A stretch of 34,377 bases of DNA, taken from a virus. The notes beneath the pieces are model-generated. The model saw only the letters and a list, made by a program, of their open reading frames with translations. It did no database searches and was not told the DNA's origin. The position numbers and the translations under genes were made by a program. The stretch is from the IMG/VR virus record IMGVR_UViG_3300023301_000046, positions 1 to 34,377 of that record. One strand, written 5' to 3'. This document shows, piece after piece, positions 28,995 through 34,377 of this stretch; position 1 is the stretch's first letter; every line of letters starts with the position of its first letter.

Positions 28995-30935
28995 CTACTT
29001 AGCGTCATTTTTATCACTCATTTGGAGTTCAACCACTTTCATGTTTTGGTCAAGGTCCGCTTCTTTAAGCATTAGCTCGGCAATTTGTACACGTTTAGCA
29101 AAAGACTTATCTTCATCATCTTCGTTAAGGTTTGTAGTAAGGACTTGCATTATTTTAGCTTCAGCCTCTTTAGGGCGGAGCTGTGTGTCCACCACAATAG
29201 ACTCAGTTTCAGCTTTTGTTTTCATAACTTCAGCTTCTTTACCTGCCAAATCTAATTGGGCATTTTGCATCATCAACTGTTGTTCCATTTGTTGGAGTTG
29301 TTCTGCTTGTGGGTCAGGTTGACCACTAGCTTCAATTTGTTTTAGCAATTGTTCTTTATTAGGCAATGAACTTGTTTTAATAACGCCTTGCATTAAGATA
29401 GGCATTAGTGGACTGTCAGGTCCTAAAGTTTTCATTAGGTTAATAAACTGTAATTGCTCTACTTCACGCGCAAGCATACCTAATGACCCTGCTGGCACAA
29501 ATTTAAAGTCTTTTACAGGAAAGTTTTCAGCATCAAACTGCATAAACCTCCATGCTGACTTCTCAATAAAGGGAATTAAGAACGTTTCTTGGAAGTTTAC
29601 GAGTGTTTTCTTGTTTTTCTTAATAATACCTGATAAAGCAATAGACATTACTCCACCTACAGGCTGTGTTTGCATAGAAGTAGTGTCTAATGTTCCTGTT
29701 GCTTGTAATAACATGCGCTCATAGTTGGCAGCTGCTGCGGCATTTGAGCCATCAGTCTGTCCAAACTTGAATGGTAATAAGATTTCATTTGGATTACCGT
29801 TAGTTAAGATAGTTTTACCAGGTCGTATCTCAAATTTAGCACCTCTTGGCATACGAGTGGCATCCATTGCCATCATAGGCACTGTAGTGAGTGCTAATGA
29901 GTCCATTTCACTACGCAATAGGGCATCCATACCCATTTGCATGTTATAACCCTTCTCAGCAATGCCTCTACCATAGAACTTACCAGGCACTGTGTCGTCT
30001 TGGAAAGCTACAATTGGTCGGTCTTTCATCATGTACGGTGAAAGCTCTGCTTTTAGCAACTCGGAATCGTTTGCAATAACAACAATAGCTTCTACTAGAT
30101 TACCATACTCTTTTAAAAGTAAAGATTTATCTTCATCTTCTTCAAACAACTCTACTATTTCATCTTCATCTTCATTTAGTAAAGCCTCAGGCACTAAACC
30201 GTAATAGCGTAGCACTTTAACTTTACCTTGATGGTATGGGTCATCTATGTTGTTAGGTTCTAGGTCAATATCAGTGGTAGTGGTTTCTGCCACATCAGTT
30301 TCAAGATAAGTCCCATCTTCCACTGCTTTAGCAATAATATGGGCAGATACAAACTCTTCAATAGCTACACCAAGAGCATCTTCAATTGTAGATGATGTTG
30401 GGTCAATAATAAAGTTACGAGGGTTAATTGGATTAAGAGTTACTACAACTTTAACAGAACTTTCTGTACCAACAGCCGTTGCATCAATGTCAGGCATAGG
30501 CTGAGTGGCTGGAACAAGCTCTTCTACTTCTTTAATTACAATCTCGCCAATTCCTGTGCCGTAAATAGACGCCATCAGTAAAACATCAGAAACACTCTTA
30601 CGGAGTTTATTCTTTTTAAAGCACTCTTTCATGTATGCTTTAACAAACTCAATGTCTGTTTTATCTTGGTCTTTTACGTCATCTTCAATGTCAAATAAGT
30701 CAGCACCTGCTCCCCATAGTGCTTCTTCAATTTCAGAAGTGTGGGACTCAATTGCTTGTTGTGTAGCAGGGGATATAATTTTAGAACGTTCTGACTCACG
30801 ATGTTTATCTGCACCATCCCAAACACCTCGCCACACACGTTCGTAACGATTCCAATTCGGTAGATAATTGTCATCACGGTTTTGCTTCCAATCATCCGTA
30901 TGCTCTAAAATCCAAGTAACTAATTTTTTATTCAT
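28995..30935 (-). CDS. portal (head-tail connector) protein
   Basis: A 646-residue protein. The N-terminus (NYLPNWNRYERVWRGVWDG, ERSKIISPATQQAIESHTSEIEEALWG) and the middle (IGEIVIKEV, INPRNFIIDPT, YYGLVPEALL, VAFQDDTVPGKFYGRGIAE) are typical of podovirus portals. The C-terminus is a Gln/Glu-rich helical tail, likely the inner barrel. It follows large terminase directly. Confidence 0.87.
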   Translation of the reverse strand: MNKKLVTWILEHTDDWKQNRDDNYLPNWNRYERVWRGVWDGADKHRESERSKIISPATQQAIESHTSEIEEALWGAGADLFDIEDDVKDQDKTDIEFVKAYMKECFKKNKLRKSVSDVLLMASIYGTGIGEIVIKEVEELVPATQPMPDIDATAVGTESSVKVVVTLNPINPRNFIIDPTSSTIEDALGVAIEEFVSAHIIAKAVEDGTYLETDVAETTTTDIDLEPNNIDDPYHQGKVKVLRYYGLVPEALLNEDEDEIVELFEEDEDKSLLLKEYGNLVEAIVVIANDSELLKAELSPYMMKDRPIVAFQDDTVPGKFYGRGIAEKGYNMQMGMDALLRSEMDSLALTTVPMMAMDATRMPRGAKFEIRPGKTILTNGNPNEILLPFKFGQTDGSNAAAAANYERMLLQATGTLDTTSMQTQPVGGVMSIALSGIIKKNKKTLVNFQETFLIPFIEKSAWRFMQFDAENFPVKDFKFVPAGSLGMLAREVEQLQFINLMKTLGPDSPLMPILMQGVIKTSSLPNKEQLLKQIEASGQPDPQAEQLQQMEQQLMMQNAQLDLAGKEAEVMKTKAETESIVVDTQLRPKEAEAKIMQVLTTNLNEDDEDKSFAKRVQIAELMLKEADLDQNMKVVELQMSDKNDAK

Positions 30936-30938
30936 TAT

Positions 30939-32198
30939 CTAATACCCTGAAAAGTCTGCATCCATTGGTTCGTATTCATCTTCTTCTAAATCTGACGTGT
31001 AGTCTACAACCTGTATTTGGTCAATATAGGCTAGTGAGTCAATCAAGTCATCATGCAATTGTGAGTTAGGAAAGTTAAGCAATTGGTCTAAAAATTCATT
31101 ATTCCAACTACCATAGTTTAGTGTCACTTTACCGTTCTCAAACCTACCTTGTAAAGCCCACACAATCCTATCTGTTTTCTTTTGATTACCGTGTGTTACA
31201 TCATGTATTTTAAAGAAACGATTACTACGTCTCATTAGGTCAGTTAAGTAGGGTAGGGTGGCGTTCTTTAAACTTCCCTTTTCAATACCAACTGACGTTG
31301 GTTCGTATTTAGTAACTGCACTCATAATCTGTTTGCAAGTTTCTTGAATATCCCATCTGCCATGTATAATATCAGCAACCCACCAACCACCGTCATGTAC
31401 TTTAACTACGGAAATAGCTGTTTCATCTAGCTTTTTATTTTTACTACCAGACTCTTTGTCCACATTGATAAACCCAGCCAAATCAACTGCAATGTAAAAA
31501 CGACCGTCTTTAGGCTCTTCATCATCATATTCAATCCACTCTTCTTTAAATAAATCTCTACTAGCTGCTTCAAAGCTAGACATAAACTCTTGTCTAAAAG
31601 CAAAGCTAGACATACTGCCCTTAGCAGCATCAATTTCTGTTCTTAGTATTAGTGGATTGTCGTAAGACGTGTAGTGGAATGAAGTCCACTCTCTATCTCG
31701 CTTACTTTCCCCTAGCTTAAAAATATCATAAAAGTGGTTACGCCCTTTAGGCGTTCCAATAAACAAAGCACCACCTTGCACATCAGCTAATGCTGGGCGA
31801 ATAATCTGTTCCCACACATTGGCTTTCATATCCGCATATTCATCTAGCACTACATATGCTAAACCAACACCCCTCAAGGTGTCAGGTCTGTCCGACCCTT
31901 TAAGATAAATCTTACGATCATTCACTAGCGTAAGCACTGCTGTGTTCTCTAAAGCACTAGCAATCACCTCATGCCCTAGCTCTTTTAACATACCCCACAT
32001 AATATCTTTAGCTTGCTGAAACGTAGGTGCAATGTAGAACACATCTTTTTCTTTACTTTGCAAAGCTTGGATTAACAACACCCAAGCAGCTAATCGTGAC
32101 TTACCAAATCGTCGCCCTGCGGCAACCACTTTAAACCTTGTTGTGTCATTAAACACTTCTTGCTGTTTAGCATGTAATGCTACTACGAGTTTGGTCAT
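30939..32198 (-). CDS. terminase large subunit
   Basis: A 419-residue DNA packaging motor. ATPase: Walker A AAGRRFGKS (residues 28-34 GRRFGKS) and Walker B AYVVLDEYAD (116-120 VVLDE), with YLKGSDRPDTLRGVGL in between as in terminases that recognise their own DNA. The nuclease shows FYIAVDLAG (first Asp) and LHDDLIDSLAY (last acidic pair). The length is on the short side for the family but domains appear complete. Confidence 0.92.
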   Translation of the reverse strand: MTKLVVALHAKQQEVFNDTTRFKVVAAGRRFGKSRLAAWVLLIQALQSKEKDVFYIAPTFQQAKDIMWGMLKELGHEVIASALENTAVLTLVNDRKIYLKGSDRPDTLRGVGLAYVVLDEYADMKANVWEQIIRPALADVQGGALFIGTPKGRNHFYDIFKLGESKRDREWTSFHYTSYDNPLILRTEIDAAKGSMSSFAFRQEFMSSFEAASRDLFKEEWIEYDDEEPKDGRFYIAVDLAGFINVDKESGSKNKKLDETAISVVKVHDGGWWVADIIHGRWDIQETCKQIMSAVTKYEPTSVGIEKGSLKNATLPYLTDLMRRSNRFFKIHDVTHGNQKKTDRIVWALQGRFENGKVTLNYGSWNNEFLDQLLNFPNSQLHDDLIDSLAYIDQIQVVDYTSDLEEDEYEPMDADFSGY

Positions 32199-32203
32199 TT
32201 ATA

Positions 32204-32677
32204 TTATTTTAAAAACATCATACGTTTTAAAGCTTCTTGTTGTTCCATAGTTGGGACACCACCTGAGGGGTCACCTGACAAAAGCCTTGCAAGTATAGTA
32301 GCCCTTTGGTCTTGCAAAGACCCTGTTGCGTATGATGTCCCTGCTAAATTACTTTCTTGCTCTCTTGTTAAACTAACGTTAGGTGTTCCCATTTTTCTCA
32401 TGTACAATCTAGCAGATTCATTTACCATAACTGCTCTTTTTTCTGCATCAGTTAGTGAAGAGTATGGATTAATAATTATGTTACCATCTTCTGTTGCCAT
32501 TCCTGTTACTGTCGGGTTATTTTTAAAATAGTCGTCTTCACTCTTAAACAAGGCACGAGGTTGTTGCTGTTGCATACCTTGTTGAAACTTCTTATCTGCT
32601 ATTTCAGGATTGAAATCCGTATACAAGTTAGTCGGTTTTTCCATTGCTTTTTTAATAATTGTAACTGGGTTAAACAT
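32204..32677 (-). CDS. hypothetical packaging-block protein (157 aa)
   Basis: Sits between the two terminase genes. The centre (DDYFKNNPTVTGMATEDGNIIINPYSSLTDAEKRAVMVNESARLYMRK) resembles a small domain I associate with podovirus genes next to terminase, of unknown function. The C-terminus has RATILARLLSGDPSGGVPT and a basic end. Overlaps the upstream gene by 8 bases. Confidence 0.7.
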   Translation of the reverse strand: MFNPVTIIKKAMEKPTNLYTDFNPEIADKKFQQGMQQQQPRALFKSEDDYFKNNPTVTGMATEDGNIIINPYSSLTDAEKRAVMVNESARLYMRKMGTPNVSLTREQESNLAGTSYATGSLQDQRATILARLLSGDPSGGVPTMEQQEALKRMMFLK

Positions 32678-33122
32678 CTTCTACCTCATATTCAGCATCA
32701 ATGGTTTCTGTAACAATGGCTTGTCCCACGCCTGTAATACTAATCTCAATCTTGTTGCCCAACCCTTTAGCTTTTGACATATAATCCGCTGGTATAATTC
32801 TATCCATCACTAATTTTAAACAAGCCATTTGGTCATTGTCATCGTCATTTAAAGCCTTGTCTAACACTTTCTGTACAACGTGTTGCCCTTTTCTACCAAG
32901 CATCTCTGCAAGTATTTCTTGGTTACGCGCTTTCTTTCTTTCAGGTAAAATGGCTGTAGACTTTTTCTTGTATATTCTTCCCTTGGAAGGGTTTACAATT
33001 GGGGCTAAACCATCTTTAGCTCTTGCAATGTTTTCTCGAATTAAGCTAGGTCGCCCTACACGTTTTTTAGCTCTTGTTTTCTTAGGCTCTAGCGTTTTTA
33101 AGCTAATATCAAATTCAGTCAT
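32670..33122 (-). CDS. putative terminase small subunit
   Basis: A 150-residue protein. The N-terminal half is very basic with a KKRVGRPSLI motif (AT-hook-like GRP), suited to DNA binding. The second half has a helix (QEILAEMLGRKGQHVVQKVLDKAL) and MACLKLVMDRIIPADY, a pattern seen in phage proteins that serve as small terminase, followed by KIEISITGVG. The assignment rests on this pattern and the place two genes before the large subunit. Confidence 0.65.
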   Translation of the reverse strand: MTEFDISLKTLEPKKTRAKKRVGRPSLIRENIARAKDGLAPIVNPSKGRIYKKKSTAILPERKKARNQEILAEMLGRKGQHVVQKVLDKALNDDDNDQMACLKLVMDRIIPADYMSKAKGLGNKIEISITGVGQAIVTETIDAEYEVEDV

Positions 33123-33297
33123 GAATCACCAAGTCTGTAGGGTTGTCACCCAAGTCAGCTAACAAGGAAATGTAATACAACTTACGACGACCATTGTCGG
33201 GGAAGTGAATGTTCAAAGCATGCTTGGCATCTCTTTTCTGCAAAAGAATGCCGTCATATTTAAAAACATCAAGTAGTTGTAATTCACTAAAAAACAT
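33115..33297 (-). CDS. first gene of the late arm, hypothetical (60 aa)
   Basis: Started at ATG 33297. The frame is open further up to ATG 33327, but that codon overlaps the -10 box of the late promoter (33326-33331), so it cannot be on the transcript. A weak GAG lies 7 bases upstream of 33297. The product has a hydrophobic start and a basic middle (LLQKRDAKHALNIHFPDNGRRKLYYISLL). Function unknown. Confidence 0.6.
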   Translation of the reverse strand: MFFSELQLLDVFKYDGILLQKRDAKHALNIHFPDNGRRKLYYISLLADLGDNPTDLVIHD

Positions 33298-33325
33298 TAG
33301 AAGCTCTATTTCATTTATTAAAAAC

Positions 33326-33354
33326 ATTATACCACAACTTATTTAGTTTGTCAA
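33326..33354 (-). promoter_or_regulatory. consensus late promoter of the packaging block
   Basis: On the minus strand: TTGACA (33349-33354), exactly 17 bases, TATAAT (33326-33331): a perfect sigma70 consensus with extended -10 (GTTGTGG before it). Expected start of transcription near 33,319. Strongest promoter in the window; implies host RNA polymerase reads the late genes. Confidence 0.92.
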
Positions 33355-33854
33355 GAACAAACTGTTACCAAGTGATAAGTGAGCCGTAGAGCTTACTTAG
33401 AACGCTATATGTTTTTATTATTATTATATTGTTTTTATATATATATAATAAAAAACTATTATTACATATAGTTTTTTATATAATTATTATATATAAATAC
33501 TTTGTATTTATATTATATATATATATATATATTTATATTGTTTTTATATTATATATTATTATATATATATATATTATATATACGCGAATAACTAATCTTA
33601 GTGAGGTGTCATCACCGAACCTAATTAAACATCATTTAAAACCCTGTGGCTTGTTATAAATGCCTTACCTATGTAATGGTATTGATTTAGAATTATAATC
33701 GCACCTTACCCCCTTCCTGTTAATCCTAGGGGTATTCCTATACCTATTCTCACACTGTATTTCTATTATATTATACACTCCCCCTATTTTACCCCTCGCT
33801 AATAAATTGGGATACAGCTAAATATACAATATATTTCCAACACACTCCCCCCCC

Positions 33855-33939
33855 TATAGACTATACAGTATAGTATAGTAGACACAACATATAGACACTA
33901 CATATAGTGGTGTATAGGTTGGTATAGCATGGGGTATAG
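33855..33939 (+). repeat. cluster of TATAG repeats
   Basis: Eight copies of TATAG on the + strand within 85 bases, some as TATAGTATAG, with CTATA copies between. It lies between the C-rich and G-rich stretches. Iteron-like, but spacing is irregular. Confidence 0.5.
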
Positions 33940-33983
33940 GGGTGCAGTGGTACACATATGACTCCAGTCAATAACATGGTCCA

Positions 33984-33995
33984 ATTGTTAACAAT
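33984..33995. promoter_or_regulatory. perfect 12-bp palindrome (operator-like)
   Basis: ATTGTTAACAAT is fully self-complementary. In the control region it could bind a dimeric regulator; no repressor gene is visible in the window. Confidence 0.35.
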
Positions 33996-34023
33996 ACATT
34001 TAAGTAATTGAATTTAGTAATTA

Positions 34024-34032
34024 TTATCCATA
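34024..34032 (+). other. DnaA-box-like site
   Basis: TTATCCATA differs at one position from the classical DnaA box TTATCCACA. Only one good copy was noticed, in AT-rich surroundings, so this is weak support for an origin here. Confidence 0.3.
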
Positions 34033-34150
34033 AGTAAAACTTATCAATATATCAATCACTATAATTAAAATTGTGTGTATTTAATTCTCAATCTATACTA
34101 TTCGTGCACCTGCGCGCAATTAATAAGGAATACTTATCAATCATAGTGTT

Positions 34151-34168
34151 ATCATTTAAACAAATGAT
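34151..34168. promoter_or_regulatory. inverted repeat before the right-arm gene
   Basis: ATCATTT-AAAC-AAATGAT, a perfect 7-bp inverted repeat that ends where the -35 of the weak promoter candidate at 34,191 (TATACT) would lie. Could be an operator or a transcript hairpin. Confidence 0.4.
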
Positions 34169-34196
34169 TAGGTGTTCTGTCATATTGCTTTATACT
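34168..34196 (+). promoter_or_regulatory. weak promoter candidate of the right arm
   Basis: TATACT at 34191-34196 as -10, with TTAGGT 17 bases upstream as a poor -35, about 45 bases before the gene at 34,242. The element GCTTTA before the -10 recalls the promoters at 960 and 12,580. Tentative. Confidence 0.35.
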
Positions 34197-34241
34197 TCAG
34201 TTATAGATTCATTACGTAGTTAAACCACTAGGAGAATTATA

Positions 34242-34337
34242 ATGGATAGAACAAGTAAAGCATTATTATTAATATCGTGTATAATGGGCTTATGCGTATG
34301 GCTTCCTATAGCCTTTTACGTTGGCATTATACATTAA
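34242..34337 (+). CDS. tiny single-pass membrane protein (31 aa)
   Basis: A 31-codon frame with AGGAGA at normal spacing. Residues 7-29 (ALLLISCIMGLCVWLPIAFY and on) form one transmembrane helix with two Cys. First right-pointing gene after the control region, so probably expressed immediately after entry. Function unknown. Confidence 0.65.
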   Translation: MDRTSKALLLISCIMGLCVWLPIAFYVGIIH

Positions 34338-34368
34338 CTCAACTAACATACACAAAAGGAATATCATC

Positions 34369-34377
34369 ATGATTATT
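34369..34377 (+). CDS. start of a further gene cut by the window end
   Basis: ATG ATT ATT preceded by AAAGGA at normal spacing, then the window stops. If the molecule were circular and joined to base 1, the frame would end after 14 codons within the first gene, so it would be a very short leader-like peptide. Confidence 0.35.

Larger units (their letters stand above)
33355..34241. other. non-coding divergent control region, candidate origin
   Basis: About 890 bases without a credible gene between the late arm (pointing left) and the early arm (pointing right). Contents in order: an 8-pair hairpin (33,377-33,398), TA-repeat tracts (33,420-33,585), a long C/T-rich stretch (about 33,690-33,855, ending in eight consecutive C), a TATAG cluster, a G/T-rich stretch (about 33,905-33,955), a 12-bp palindrome (33,984-33,995), and two direct copies of ACTTATCAAT (34,039 and 34,132), with ACTTATCA also on the minus strand at 33,373-33,380. 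Combination fits an origin plus early control region. Confidence 0.6.

Noticed and set aside
33429-33659. 76-codon open frame of Ile/Tyr/Tyr-rich sequence
   Set aside because: It is produced by the TA-repeat tract and has a simple-repeat composition; no Shine-Dalgarno.
33950-34011. 17-codon + strand frame starting near 33,958
   Set aside because: No Shine-Dalgarno and it crosses the palindrome at 33,984; treated as non-coding.
33355-34241. tRNA gene or CRISPR array in the control region
   Set aside because: No cloverleaf pattern and no regularly spaced repeats of CRISPR size were visible by eye; the TATAG copies are too short and irregular.

Overview
The window reads as most or all of the genome of a small, AT-rich, tailed phage with podovirus-like architecture. 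It has a T7-type tail-tube pair, a GNAT-like protein and large internal-virion-type proteins, but no phage RNA polymerase gene is visible. The length, the two-arm layout and the gene content resemble the short-genome marine podoviruses such as pelagiphage HTVC010P; that is a similarity judgement made by eye, not a search result. I cannot tell from the window whether the molecule is circular or has been cut arbitrarily.

Right-pointing arm (about 1-12,715, plus a gene start at 34,242 and a start codon at the very end). It carries early and replication genes: TOPRIM primase, DnaB/gp4-type helicase, C5-cytosine methyltransferase, a family A DNA polymerase split into two genes by a five-gene insert, SSB with an acidic tail, FEN-type 5'-3' exonuclease, HNH endonuclease, metallophosphoesterase, a DUF3310 protein and a B12-dependent class II ribonucleotide reductase. 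Many very small genes fill the gaps. The arm ends in a 23-residue gene that matches the PQQ precursor peptide PqqA position by position. That gene has its own promoter and sits before a strong two-way terminator. PQQ is the cofactor of methanol dehydrogenases, so a methylotrophic bacterial host (for example Methylophilaceae such as OM43 or LD28) is a reasonable inference.

Left-pointing arm (33,327 down to 12,747). It carries virion and lysis genes, apparently in three transcription blocks. Each block starts at a near-consensus sigma70 promoter with the same extended -10 (TTGAC[A/T], 17 bp, TAT[A/T]AT, with TGTGG just before the -10). Block 1 from 33,350: putative small terminase, large terminase, portal and a tiny Lys-rich protein. 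Block 2 from 28,780: scaffold, major capsid, several fibre-like proteins, and a lysis cassette with membrane proteins, M15-type endolysin, Rz and Rz1. Block 3 from 21,040: tail tube A and B, fibre-tip-like proteins, a GNAT-like protein and three large internal-virion-type proteins. The two arms converge on the terminator at 12,718-12,739.

Between the divergent arms (33,355-34,241) lies a non-coding region of about 0.9 kb with TA tracts, a cluster of TATAG repeats, strand-asymmetric pyrimidine and purine stretches, palindromes and a DnaA-box-like site. It is a plausible origin and control region.
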